From assembly GCA_016841825.1 (NCBI GenBank), contig JAENYK010000011.1, positions 124,001-188,000 on the forward strand: 64,000 nucleotides of DNA, in the 5' to 3' direction. This stretch comes from Halothermothrix sp. (GTDB lineage: Bacteria > Bacillota > Halanaerobiia > DY22613). A model generated the notes under the pieces. The model saw nothing but the letters and a program-made list of their open reading frames with translations. It ran no database searches and had not been told where the DNA came from. Within the stretch, counting starts at the first letter, position 1, and the number at the start of each line of letters is the position of its first letter. The translations under genes were made by a program, and so were the position numbers. Shown here in pieces: positions 53,239 through 62,205 of the stretch.

Positions 53239-54042
53239 TTAACCTCCTACTGCACAGTACTCTTTAATTACTTTTTTCCAAAACACATGTCCAATATATC
53301 CCAACAACAAAACCCAAAACCATTGATTTATTAAAACTTTCAGCAAATTGTTAAAACCTCGAGTTTGTTCGCGATTAAGGAAGAACTGTATTGGCCAATA
53401 GTAAATAAATTTGAACGGTAATACGTCCATAATCTGATTAAACCAATCCGGGAAAAACTCCAGTGGGATAAAAGCTCCACCTGCAAAACTGATAAAAAAG
53501 GTCTTTAATCTAATTAATGAGTTGTTACTTTTGATATAAAATGCTGACAAACCGATGAAATAACTTATCAAAAAAGAAATCATAAAACTTCCAATAATAA
53601 GTAACAAAAATCGCAAAAAAGACATTACCGTAATAAAAGTCGGAAAATAGATTACTCCAATGATCATCAGTGCCAATAGGAACTCAATGAAAAAACCGAT
53701 AATCCTTAGTGCGATAGCATTAGATATCTCAACTGTATATAGAGATAATGGTCTTAATAAATCTACGCTTAATTGTCCCGAGATAATCCTATTAGAAATC
53801 CTTCTGTCAGCAAAGTTTAATACACAGGCAGTTACAAAGTTCGCTGCAGCAAAATACCAAACCATTTGCGACAGATTATAACCCTTAATTATATCAACAT
53901 CATTATATGTGTAGATACTGTAAAATAATGATAAGTAAATTAAAATTAATGCAATTTGCATAATTAATGTCATAAAAAATGCCATTCGATGTTGAAAAAA
54001 AACTTTAATGTTCATTTTGATAATTTCTTTATAAATTTGCAT
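53239..54042 (-). CDS. ABC-2 family permease (DUF990/ABC2_membrane_6-like)
   Basis: 267 residues with six membrane helices and the related loop I-S-G-Q-L-S-V-D-L-L-R-P-L. It is the first gene of the exporter operon and starts at an ATG behind GGAAAGG. It follows a broken radical SAM gene by 29 bases, so the exporter and that enzyme may once have worked together, for instance in making and exporting a modified peptide; this is inference. Confidence 0.85.
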   Translation of the reverse strand: MQIYKEIIKMNIKVFFQHRMAFFMTLIMQIALILIYLSLFYSIYTYNDVDIIKGYNLSQMVWYFAAANFVTACVLNFADRRISNRIISGQLSVDLLRPLSLYTVEISNAIALRIIGFFIEFLLALMIIGVIYFPTFITVMSFLRFLLLIIGSFMISFLISYFIGLSAFYIKSNNSLIRLKTFFISFAGGAFIPLEFFPDWFNQIMDVLPFKFIYYWPIQFFLNREQTRGFNNLLKVLINQWFWVLLLGYIGHVFWKKVIKEYCAVGG

Positions 54043-54071
54043 ATATACCTTTCCTTTCGAAAATTTGTCTT

Positions 54072-55270
54072 TTATAAGAATGAGAGGAAGCTAGGTGCCG
54101 CATTGTCATGCAAAGACTTCCAGCGTTCATCAGCTTGATAAATCTCACTAATTGAATAGGGATTAGGAATCCCTAGTTTTTTGCAGTGTTCTTTGAACCA
54201 CCATCCTCGTTCATACATAACTTCACGTGATGGTTCAGTATTTAATTGCCAGGTCTGGACGATAAGCATATCCTTTGCTTCCTCAGGATATAAAAAACTT
54301 CTTCCCACATTCGACCATTCTTCTGAATTGACCTGTCCAGTATAATAATACCTAAATGGGTCACATTCTGCTTCATAAATATAATCCTTAAGTTCGGTTA
54401 ACAAATCTAATGTCATTTGAAAATCTTTTTCTGTCTCTCCTGGATGACCAGCTATCCAATATGTTGTAGTTTTGATGCCAGCAGATGCAAGATTTTTTAA
54501 GGATGTACGAATTTGATCAACTGTGATTTTTTTATCAATCATATCCAACACTTGCTGTGATCCACTCTCAACTCCGAGTCTTGCTCGGTAAAATCCTCCT
54601 TGACGCCAACGTTCTACTGTTATTGCATTACACACTTGTTTATCAATTTTAAGGGTTACATCCCAATAAAAATCTTTTTTCTGCTGAATTAACTCTTCTG
54701 CAAGTTGAGTAACTAAGGGATTTATTAAACAATCAGTTAAAACAAATAATCGACGCCCATATTTTTCATATAACTCTGTCAATTCATCCACAGCTTTTTG
54801 TACTTCTTTACGATGATATTCTTTCCAAAACTGCGTCTCTGCACAAAAACTACATTTAAAAATACATCCACGAGAAACCGATGCTGCGATAGTTGGATAT
54901 TCTTGTAGATTATAATCTTCATAGTTCGGTACATTTAGGGTATTTAGGTCAATTAGTTCGAAATTTATATCTTCAAGCATATAAACCTTATTTAGTGGTA
55001 GTTCACCCATTAAGTATCGGGGCAACAAGATCCACTTTCTCCAATAAAATATCGGTCAAAATAATCTACTTGTTGGGTAAAAAATTCAAAGTTAGGTGTA
55101 CCTGGATAAAGTTGCTGTGAAAATACTGGTTCGCCGATGAAAATTTCGATTGAAGGGTATCTCTCTTTAATTAATCTGGCGGTATAGCAAAATGCTGCTA
55201 AGTTACCTTTATAGCAAGAAAAACCAACAATTTTGAGGTTTTCATTTTCTACTAACTCAACCCGCTTTAT
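54072..55270 (-). pseudogene. B12-binding-type radical SAM protein, frameshifted and 5'-truncated
   Basis: The intact 3' part (about 318 codons) has the cluster motif C-I-F-K-C-S-F-C, a G-V-E-S-G-S-Q motif and G-H-P-G-E-T, typical of cobalamin-dependent radical SAM methyltransferase-like enzymes. Upstream, in another frame, lies K-I-V-G-F-S-C-Y-K-G-N and A-R-L-I-K-E-R-Y-P-S-I-E-I-F-I-G-E-P, the B12-binding N-domain. The frames separate near 55022. The extreme N-terminus is lost where IS1380-related sequence begins. It may be inactive. Confidence 0.75.
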
Positions 55271-55438
55271 TCATGAAAAACTTAATAAACCTTGTGCATA
55301 GGTGCTATATCAGTGAACATAGCTAATCTTACTTTTCACCTGTCAGGTTAAAAAAAAGTAAATTTATATAGAAAAGAACCCCGTTTTCTGATAAAATTTA
55401 AGTAACCAACAAAAATCCACAGAAAAGGAGTTCTTTCT

Positions 55439-55860
55439 ATGAATAGTATAATGCATAATACACTAAATTTCAACAGAAATATTACAGTAAATTATGATGG
55501 AGGCAATCTATCCTCAGATACAGGTTTATTGATCCCACGTAGTTTTGATGAAACTATTGGTTTTTCAAAGCTTATTGAAAAAAGTTTTACAGGAGATACT
55601 GGTTTTAAACATACCCAAGCCGATGTAATTAAACAGTTAGTTTACACTACTATCGCCGGATACCATAAAGACGATGATTTCGATGAACTTCGTGATGATC
55701 CAATTTTCAAAGAGATTCTAGGTAAATCAACCCATTAAAATCAGTAGTATCAAGGATTTTTAGTTTTTTTAGCAATCCCTAATTCATTACGTCACAGGTG
55801 ATCTTCTGACCATCAGGATAAGTTATCGTCTTTTAATATCTCTGATAAAGAAATACTCAC
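55439..55860 (+). pseudogene. IS1380-family transposase fragment
   Basis: The intact frame (55439-55738, 99 codons, start behind AAAGGAG) reads I-T-V-N-Y-D-G-G-N-L-S-S-D-T-G-L-L-I-P-R-S-F-D, D-E-L-R-D-D-P-I-F-K, the N-terminus of IS1380 transposases (usually about 440 residues). After L-G-K-S-T-H the frame breaks, and only scattered bits continue to about 55860. The 5' flank 55271-55438 probably holds the element's end. Confidence 0.8.
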
Positions 55861-55952
55861 ACTTCATTTTTCCACAACCAAAGAGAAAGCGATAGAATAA
55901 CTTCATGTTAATTCCATCCCTTTGACCCAAACTTATACCGTTCAAATATGTT

Positions 55953-56331
55953 TCACGCTGGAAAATTCTCCTTTTCTAAAATTATCACTTTCTCAAAGTC
56001 AATTTCAATAATGGGAGAGCTTAATATTCCATTATATATAGCAACCGATTTTTCCGATCGACTTTTAATTTTTATTATAGTAAAATAGCCATATACATTT
56101 TTACCTAATTGGATTTCTTTAACAATATCAGGAGTCACAAGATTCACAACTCTAGTACATCCTTCAAAACATATTTCAAGAATTCTCGTTTCATTTTTCC
56201 CTTCTTGGATATCCTAATAGTAGTCAATCAACAAACGAATTTAGTTAAAAATCTTTCTGAACGAATGTCAAAAATTATGTATCCGTAAAATCAACCTTAT
56301 CAAGAACGGTGTCGATATCACTGTATTCCAT
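55953..56331 (-). pseudogene. Broken immunity gene of RHS module B
   Basis: A proper start (AGGGAGG, then ATG at 56331) encodes M-E-Y-S-D-I-D-T-V-L-D-K-V-D-F-T-D-T and a stop. The rest of the protein continues in other frames: D-I-Q-E-G-K-N-E-T-R-I-L-E-I-C-F-E-G-C and, to the stop at 55953, V-T-P-D-I-V-K-E-I-Q-L-G-K. Total about 120 codons with two or more frameshifts. Its place directly after the HINT-toxin gene marks it as that module's immunity gene. Confidence 0.6.
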
Positions 56332-56378
56332 TAGTTAACCTCCCTTTTACTTATTGAAGTAGAAATGAGTCAAATCTC

Positions 56379-57330
56379 TTAGTTCTTGTTTGGTTGCATT
56401 GCTTGAGAATGTTCCAGTGAATCTAAATATCCCCCACCTGCATTCTGTACTCTAAAATATGGTATGCCTTCGCCAGGTGTTGAGTGAATTCTTACTTTTG
56501 TTCTAGTTGTTGGATCTATAAATATTGTAGCAGGGTCACTTTTCTTGCCACCTACTTCAATAATTTTTTCCCAACCTAAATTCTCTAATCTTGAAATCAA
56601 TTCATCAGGAGTAGAATTCTTTGCAATATCATCAAATGAGTCACCAGTCCATTTAATGGTTTGTCTCGTCCCCTCAATAACATCTCCATTTTTAAAACAT
56701 CCATTATTATTATGTACCCATACTCCACTATTACCAACAAAATAAGTATGATAATCCTTTACCTCAAAATTATAAACCGTAATTCCTTCTTCTATCTTAA
56801 GACGCTCGATGTCTTTAATCCGGATCTGGTCTTGATCATAGAAATATAATTCATCTTCTTTTAACAGTTCTCCTGCTTCAATCCAACCTTTATTAATAAC
56901 CCCGAATGGATGCTCGTTTGTAGTTTCTATTACTTCACCATTTGATAAGGTAATCTTAGTAATAAGATATGCAGTTCTTATAATAGTTCGAACAACGGAT
57001 TTATAACCTTCTTCTCCAGTACTCTCATCTTTAGAATAAACAATATCTCCGGATTTAATATTCTCAATTTCAACCAACCCTCGATCAGTAACAATTAGCG
57101 TTCCTGCAACAAAACATACACCCGATGGCGTTTCCTGCACTATTTTTCGGGAATCCAGATCCGCATCAAGTCTATCAGACTGCCTAATTCCATCTGCTGC
57201 TTCATCCAGATACTTGGCATTGTCAAAATACTTGATATTCTGCACTACACCAATCAAGGGGATCAAACCTACTCCATTTAGGATAATACCTGTTACATCA
57301 CCATTTTTTACACTGGCACCAGATCTCTGA
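56379..57330 (-). pseudogene. HINT-domain polymorphic toxin tip, module B
   Basis: A pretoxin hydrophobic segment G-V-G-L-I-P-L-I-G is followed by a HINT (intein-like) protease domain: C-F-V-A-G-T-L-I at its start, T-T-N-E-H-P-F in the middle and W-V-H-N-N at its end. HINT autocleavage releases the tip. The tip (about 105 residues, after V-I-E-G-T-R-Q) has K-V-R-I-H-S-T-P-G-E-G-I-P and Y-F-R-V-Q-N-A-G-G-G-Y-L, likely a small nuclease fold. A frameshift near 57325 separates it from its RHS part at 57308-57790, so the fusion cannot be made as a whole. Confidence 0.75.
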
Positions 57331-57790
57331 TATCAGCTGCAGCATCTATTCCGATTATATCCAGACCTATCTGTCCGGCTATACCCAGAGCATTTATGTC
57401 TTCCTGAGCAGTAAAGTCCCCCAAAATCATCATCTTTGCAGCATTTCCCAGATATTTGACTACCTCATCAGTAATCTCATTTGTAAAATCGTAAGAATAG
57501 CCAAATCCATAATTCAAGTGAGATCTGTTACTTACATCTCCCGCAAAATTAGCCATATACCCATCTGGATCCACATACTTCAACGGATTCTGCAGCACAT
57601 ACGAGTAGAGATTCAACGTCTGTCCAAATGGTGTGTAATCCTGCTCAAACACCACCTGTCCGCTCTCATCAGTCATCATCACCGTCGATCCCAGATTATC
57701 CTGATGATAGTAATATTTGTCTTCGACCTCAACTGGCCCATCTCCTGCACCAGCTGCCAGATGCATATCCTTTTCCCGATAAGCTTGACA
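57308..57790 (-). pseudogene. RHS core fragment of module B with internal deletion
   Basis: The frame reads K-Y-Y-Y-H-Q-D-N-L-G-S-T-V-M-M, then joins D-Y-T-P-F-G-Q-T directly to L-N-L-Y-S-Y-V-L-Q-N-P-L-K-Y-V-D. The roughly 63 residues that lie between these blocks in modules C and D are gone, a precise in-frame deletion between similar G-Q-T-L and S-Q-T-L codons. It also carries a single-base loss near 57779 and ends upstream at about 57790, where RHS similarity stops. Confidence 0.8.
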
Positions 57791-57937
57791 TAATAGGATA
57801 CAATATCAATAAACTGCACAACATAATACAATAGAAAAGCGAAGAGAAAAAATGAGGATCGGGAGAACCTTTTTTGTCATACCCTATATTCGATATTTTA
57901 TCCTTATAAATCTAGCTTTTTACCAGTTTTGTGCATA

Positions 57938-57992
57938 AAAGGGAGTTGTCTCAAAATGGTTTGTTAAAACCCATTTTGAGACAACTCCCTTT
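57938..57992 (-). repeat. Perfect 22-bp inverted repeat with transposon-end-like core
   Basis: Arms 57938-57959 and 57971-57992, 11-base loop. The core TTGTCTCAAAATGG resembles the flank of the repeat at 25603. On the minus strand TTTTATG follows, so it could terminate the gene at 58019. The rest of 57791-57937 is free of genes. Confidence 0.6.
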
Positions 57993-58018
57993 ACACTATA
58001 AACCTTTTATATTTGAGT

Positions 58019-58447
58019 TTAGTTTTTATATTCTTCTAACCACAATTTTGCTTCACCAGATGCTAAAAGCACATCATGATGGTTAAAACAAAGAAAATAA
58101 CTTGTCTCCAGGTCAGTGAGATAAAACTCAATACTATACATTTCTCCGAGAATACTAACAACATCTTTTCCTGAATTCAATAAATAAGCACTTTTCTCAT
58201 CAGTAGGGTTAAAAAAAATTAGAACACTTTCATTACCTACGAAATCTTCTGCCCATCTCCAAGCCTGTTTATCAGACTTAGCCTTTGCATCATTAAGCCT
58301 TTCCCATAAAGGATACTTTATATCAGTTTTTAGATATTTCTCTCTAACATCCATAAGAATCTTCTCTTTTATAGAATCTTCCATTTTCTTTACTATAATA
58401 TTTAAAGATTTTGATGCATTTAAGATTTGCATTTTTATGTTCCACAT
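58019..58447 (-). CDS. Candidate immunity protein for RHS module C
   Basis: 142 residues: a helical N-terminal third, then a beta-rich part with W-R-W-A-E-D-F-V, V-L-I-F-F-N-P, E-F-Y-L-T-D and F-N-H-H-D-V-L-L-A-S-G. The start ATG has GGGGTGG in front, 12 bases after the toxin stop. The position makes it the cognate immunity gene; the family is not securely recognised. Confidence 0.65.
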   Translation of the reverse strand: MWNIKMQILNASKSLNIIVKKMEDSIKEKILMDVREKYLKTDIKYPLWERLNDAKAKSDKQAWRWAEDFVGNESVLIFFNPTDEKSAYLLNSGKDVVSILGEMYSIEFYLTDLETSYFLCFNHHDVLLASGEAKLWLEEYKN

Positions 58448-58459
58448 TCAATTCCACCC

Positions 58460-60064
58460 CTATCTCCCATAAGGTACATTATCAATAATAATATGTCCCC
58501 TTATAGCACCTTCACTTGAACGTTTACCACCAGTTTGCCACCCAATATAAGGTGCATCAGGACCAGTTATCCAATTATCATTAACATCAACATTATAATG
58601 TGTAAAATCAATATTTACTTCCGCACCATTAGGAGCTCTCCATTCAATTGGAAATGATTTGCCATATTCGTTTTTCCCCCACTTTGTAACTTTAAAGTCA
58701 GTCTTATTAAGCCCCGTATTTTTGAAAGCCATATCTAAAGCGTCATCAAATGCTATACCAGTACCTCTTAAATCAATATCCGTATTCTTAAGGACATATT
58801 TAAGATTAGACATCCCCTCAAAAAAATCATCTCTTTTTGTTGAAAACAATTGCAAATTCATTCTTAGCATAGGTGTATTTGCAACATCCGAAACATTTTC
58901 AGTTACTTTTGTAGCAATTATTAAACTCTTGCTAATATCAGATGCTTTATTTGCAACTTTTAAAGCTACTTGCCCAGCCAAAACATCTATAAGAATTTGT
59001 CCTCCAACATCACCTAACATTTTCGATTTTTCGTAAGGATTAGCTTCAACAAAAGTGTTATAATAATTCACTACAGCATCAACAGCTATCTGTCGTTTAC
59101 GAACGAGAGTGACTATTCCATTCCAAGTATTTTTGACAGTTTTAACTGGATGAGTAACGGTGCTATATAGGTCACTTACAGTATTTATTCCAGCATTAAC
59201 TCCACCAACGATAAAACCAGCTAACACTGCGTTTTCATTAGGTTTCATTTCTTCATATTTGGGTTGACTTGTCATATAACGAATATGTTCTAAATATTCT
59301 TCTTCACTGGTTATGGCACCACTTTCATTTGAAGAAAAATTAGCCATATACCCATCTGGATCCACATACTTCAACGGATTCTGCAGCACATACGAGTAGA
59401 GATTCAACGTCTGCGATCGGGTTATATCTCCCTGATACTCATCCTCACGGGTAAATCTCCCGATCTCCAGGTCATAATACCGTGCATTGTAGTAATACAG
59501 CCCAATATCCACTTCCTCCCGCTGACCAGTATATCCAAATCCGGGCTCTACACCAGATGTTGGCTTCTTAACTGTCCCGGATTGATAAAATGTCTGTCCA
59601 AATGGTGTGTAATCCTGCTCAAACACCACCTGTCCGCTCTCATCAGTCATCATCACCGTCGATCCCAGATTATCCTGATGATAGTAATATTTGTCTTCGA
59701 CCTCTACAGGGCTTCCTCCTTCATCCGCTCCTACATGCATATCCTTTTTACCGATAAGTTTACCCAGGGCATAGACATATAGGGTCTGCTCATTAGCAGT
59801 AAGATTATCTTCATAGATCTCCTGGCCGAGATAATTGAAGATATGATATACCACTTTCCCGGCTTCCTCAACCTTAATCCGCTTACCGTTATGGTCATAC
59901 CAGTATCGGGAGATATTCTGGGTCTCCTCCTCACCATTCTTCCACACTTCCATCAGACGATTACGGGCATTGTAGTCATATTCCCAGTAACCTTTCCCAC
60001 CTGTAAAGCTATAGCTATTACCTTTAGCAATGGTATTCCTAGTCTGATCATACTTATAGGACAA
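58460..60064 (-). CDS. RHS toxin module C, orphan tip with partial RHS core (toxin type 47-like)
   Basis: 534 residues from a TTG at 60064, where RHS sequence begins abruptly. YD-repeat core (Y-D-Y-N-A-R-N-R-L-M-E-V-W), then D-Y-T-P-F-G-Q-T and Y-V-D-P-D-G-Y. A helical linker with G-G-V-N-A-G-I-N follows, then junction F-F-E-G-M-S-N and a tip of about 115 residues ending R-G-H-I-I-I-D-N-V-P-Y-G-R. This tail with P-I-E-W-R-A-P-N-G-A-E-V recalls polymorphic toxin type 47, thought to be an RNase. With no signal and a broken core it is a displaced cassette; recombination with the full-length RHS gene could activate it. Confidence 0.78.
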   Translation of the reverse strand: MSYKYDQTRNTIAKGNSYSFTGGKGYWEYDYNARNRLMEVWKNGEEETQNISRYWYDHNGKRIKVEEAGKVVYHIFNYLGQEIYEDNLTANEQTLYVYALGKLIGKKDMHVGADEGGSPVEVEDKYYYHQDNLGSTVMMTDESGQVVFEQDYTPFGQTFYQSGTVKKPTSGVEPGFGYTGQREEVDIGLYYYNARYYDLEIGRFTREDEYQGDITRSQTLNLYSYVLQNPLKYVDPDGYMANFSSNESGAITSEEEYLEHIRYMTSQPKYEEMKPNENAVLAGFIVGGVNAGINTVSDLYSTVTHPVKTVKNTWNGIVTLVRKRQIAVDAVVNYYNTFVEANPYEKSKMLGDVGGQILIDVLAGQVALKVANKASDISKSLIIATKVTENVSDVANTPMLRMNLQLFSTKRDDFFEGMSNLKYVLKNTDIDLRGTGIAFDDALDMAFKNTGLNKTDFKVTKWGKNEYGKSFPIEWRAPNGAEVNIDFTHYNVDVNDNWITGPDAPYIGWQTGGKRSSEGAIRGHIIIDNVPYGR

Positions 60065-60195
60065 ACGCTATAGAAAAAATCACCGTTGCGTCCTTAAATA
60101 AGCATTAAGAAAGACGGATATCCGAAGATAACCGTCTGTAGTGTAAAAATATTACTATTCAGAAATACCACTATTCATTATTCGTATGTATTTCT

Positions 60196-60393
60196 CTAAT
60201 TACTTGGTCTCTTATTGTGCAATTTTTTTATTATTTCATCCACTTTAGATTTTACTTCCTGCTCATCATAATATACATTCAATATTTTTAAATCTTCCTT
60301 ATAGGGTGAAAACCTTGATGTAATTGGCGGCAGTTCGCTAAATAATTTATTTTCCATATTGCTTAATGTTTCGTAATCTACCATCAGTATCAT
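60196..60393 (-). CDS. Short hypothetical protein, possible immunity remnant
   Basis: 65 charged residues (E-T-L-S-N-M-E-N-K-L-F, Y-Y-D-E-Q-E-V-K-S-K-V-D-E-I-I-K-K-L). There is no clear ribosome site, and it lies just downstream of a decayed toxin tip, so it is most likely part of that module's immunity gene. The family is unrecognised. Confidence 0.35.
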   Translation of the reverse strand: MILMVDYETLSNMENKLFSELPPITSRFSPYKEDLKILNVYYDEQEVKSKVDEIIKKLHNKRPSN

Positions 60394-60439
60394 ATATAAC
60401 TGTAAACTGATCGCAAAAAGTATTTTACCCTTTTAAAAC

Positions 60440-60715
60440 TGATTTAGCAAATAGTAAAGCTTCTCTTTTGCTGTCATAAAAACATCTTCCTCCCGAATTA
60501 CTTAGGAATAGTCGGTAAGTTCCATATTGCCTTTCTTGTATATCTAAAATGATATACAGTATTGGCTGCTTTCATAAAGTACTTCCCAGTTATATGTTCG
60601 CCCATTTTTAGTCATTGGTAGTGTAATGCATCATGGCATTTGAGTCTCTTGGATCTGGAACACCTTTTGTTGACTTAATTGCATCTTGTAGTGTCTGTGT
60701 TGTTAGTACTAATTA
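60440..60715 (-). pseudogene. Decayed polymorphic toxin tip
   Basis: The minus strand reads T-Q-T-L-Q-D-A-I-K-S-T-K-G-V-P-D-P-R-D, then N-A-M-M-H-Y-T-T, with later pieces N-W-E-V-L-Y-E and E-R-Q-Y-G-T-Y in other frames, ending D-S-K-R-E-A-L-L-F-A-K-S-V-L. Multiple stops and shifts show it is dead. The lack of RHS sequence in front makes it a scrap of a former module. Confidence 0.5.
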
Positions 60716-60783
60716 TTAAATTTATTTACCAACTCTATTAATGTTATTTGTCACTAAATACTATTTTGTACCAGGCATGTACG

Positions 60784-61092
60784 CTAAATATCAATTTTCT
60801 TCTCTATTACATACAAATTATCAAGTTTTGATTTAAGAATATTAACAGCATCATCAATCATTTTTAGATATTTTTGTCTATCTAATTCAGTGCTAAATCC
60901 AATATACTTAAATTCTGTCGAACTATTAAGGAAGAGATTATTATAAATATTTTGAATTTCTACAAAAACATCATCTACTTCCTTATCTTTAGACAATTCT
61001 TTGGGTAAATCATTGTTTATTAATTCTCCATCATCATTATATATCCAAACAGGAAAGCAAAGATAATCTAGATATATCTTTATCTTCTTCAT
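60784..61092 (-). CDS. Candidate immunity protein for broken module E
   Basis: 102 residues from the ATG at 61092 behind AGGAGG, which itself overlaps the end of the toxin frame (the toxin's P-x-T-W-P-stop is just before it). It has K-I-Y-L-D-Y-L-C-F-P-V-W-I and L-S-K-D-K-E-V-D-D-V-F. Small acidic single-domain proteins in this position are usual immunity partners. It appears intact although the toxin gene is broken. Confidence 0.6.
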   Translation of the reverse strand: MKKIKIYLDYLCFPVWIYNDDGELINNDLPKELSKDKEVDDVFVEIQNIYNNLFLNSSTEFKYIGFSTELDRQKYLKMIDDAVNILKSKLDNLYVIEKKIDI

Positions 61093-61102
61093 GAATAATC
61101 CT

Positions 61103-61610
61103 CCTATGGCCATGTTGTAGGGTTTGCACCAACAATGAATCCATTGCTACCAACAGTTATGGCAGTATGATACGTATTTCCTTCAAACGTCACTTCATAT
61201 ATTGGTCTCCCCATTCCTCAACCTTGATATCCTACAATTTTTCCATTTGTAAGTGACTCCATTACTAAATCCTTTATTTGATTTGGTTGTATACCTTTTC
61301 TTGCAAAATCATCTGCATGAGAACGGATATGTTGCATACCGGCTTTTAGATTACCTGTTTCTAGCCATACTAGTTCGCCATTTGCTGTTTTCGTTATTGA
61401 CAAAACATCATCAGGACTATATTTTATACCACTGCTTGCAAGTTCGTTAAGTAAGTTAGAATTCTTCCAAGCATTACCCATTCCCTCAACTATATCCACC
61501 ATAGATAAAACTTGCTACTGCAAAACTATCCATCCAATGTTGTAACGAAAGTGGTTTCTCAGGATTGATTGCCCCGTTTAAAACATCTAATGACCCTACA
61601 GTCACCCCCG
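61103..61610 (-). pseudogene. RHS module E toxin tip with premature stop
   Basis: A linker piece (V-G-S-L-D-V-L-N-G-A-I-N-P-E-K-P) lies in one frame. The tip then runs from I-V-E-G-M-G-N-A-W-K (61502) to G-K-I-V-G-Y-Q-G and meets TGA at 61218. The same frame continues without interruption as G-M-G-R-P-I-Y-E-V-T-F-E-G-N and ends N-G-F-I-V-G-A-N-P-T-T-W-P before its normal stop. One base change (for example CGA to TGA) would explain the break. The H-I-R-S-H-A-D-D-F motif and G-R-P-I-Y-E-V resemble RNase-fold tips; the family is not named. Confidence 0.65.
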
Positions 61611-61618
61611 CCCTCCTT

Positions 61619-61655
61619 AAAAAAACTAAGGTGGTCATCAAAAAACAACCACCTT
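61619..61655 (-). terminator. Terminator of the kptA-like gene
   Basis: On the minus strand AAGGTGGT/ACCACCTT is followed by AGTTTTTTT, about 12 bases after the stop at 61663. Confidence 0.8.
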
Positions 61656-61662
61656 AATAAAA

Positions 61663-62205
61663 TTATTGAAATTCAATATATTCACTTTTTATTGAGTCTG
61701 ATAGCCAAACCTTATCATCTCCTTTATAAAATAAAACTCCTTTTTTCCAAGCAAGTTTAGCTTTAATTTTTAGAATTATTGGTTTTTCATCTTTTCTCCT
61801 ACCGACATTGTAAGCTATTTGTCTATCTACAGATAAATGAACATACTGCCTTTCTTGCGACAACAAGCCTTTTTCCTTAATTGACTCAATAAACCTTCTA
61901 GCTGTCCCATGATATAAATACTCTGGTGGCTCAGCTACTTCTTTCTTAATTTGAGAAGGTACTGAATGACCATATAAAGCTCTAATCTTATTATCGACAA
62001 TTTCATGACGTTTTTTATCAGATGCTTCTATCATACTGATTAGGTCATCAAGTTCAATAGATGTCCATTTTTTATCTTGTCTCAATGCTTCGAGTAATTC
62101 ATCAACATTCACCCATCCATTTTCATCTAATACTAAACCGAATTTTTCTGGAGAATGTCTTAAAGCATATGAAACTTCTTTACTTAAGTTAACATACTTA
62201 CTCAT
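61663..62205 (-). CDS. kptA: KptA/Tpt1 RNA 2'-phosphotransferase
   Basis: 180 residues from the ATG at 62205 (AAAGAGG 8 bases upstream); a longer upstream frame overlaps the neighbour. It has the winged-helix N-domain (L-S-K-E-V-S-Y-A-L-R-H-S-P) and the ADP-ribosyltransferase-type C-domain with the Y-H-G-T-A motif, H-L-S-V-D and G-R-R. Tpt1/KptA transfers an RNA 2'-phosphate to NAD+. It overlaps the preceding immunity-type gene by 8 bases and lies inside the toxin array. Repair of damaged RNA, or a role as effector, are both possible. Confidence 0.9.
   Translation of the reverse strand: MSKYVNLSKEVSYALRHSPEKFGLVLDENGWVNVDELLEALRQDKKWTSIELDDLISMIEASDKKRHEIVDNKIRALYGHSVPSQIKKEVAEPPEYLYHGTARRFIESIKEKGLLSQERQYVHLSVDRQIAYNVGRRKDEKPIILKIKAKLAWKKGVLFYKGDDKVWLSDSIKSEYIEFQ

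Noticed and set aside
57300-57340. Programmed frameshift joining the RHS core and HINT parts
   Set aside because: The site has an A run, but the module also carries a second shift near 57779, a core deletion and a broken immunity gene, so decay is the better explanation.
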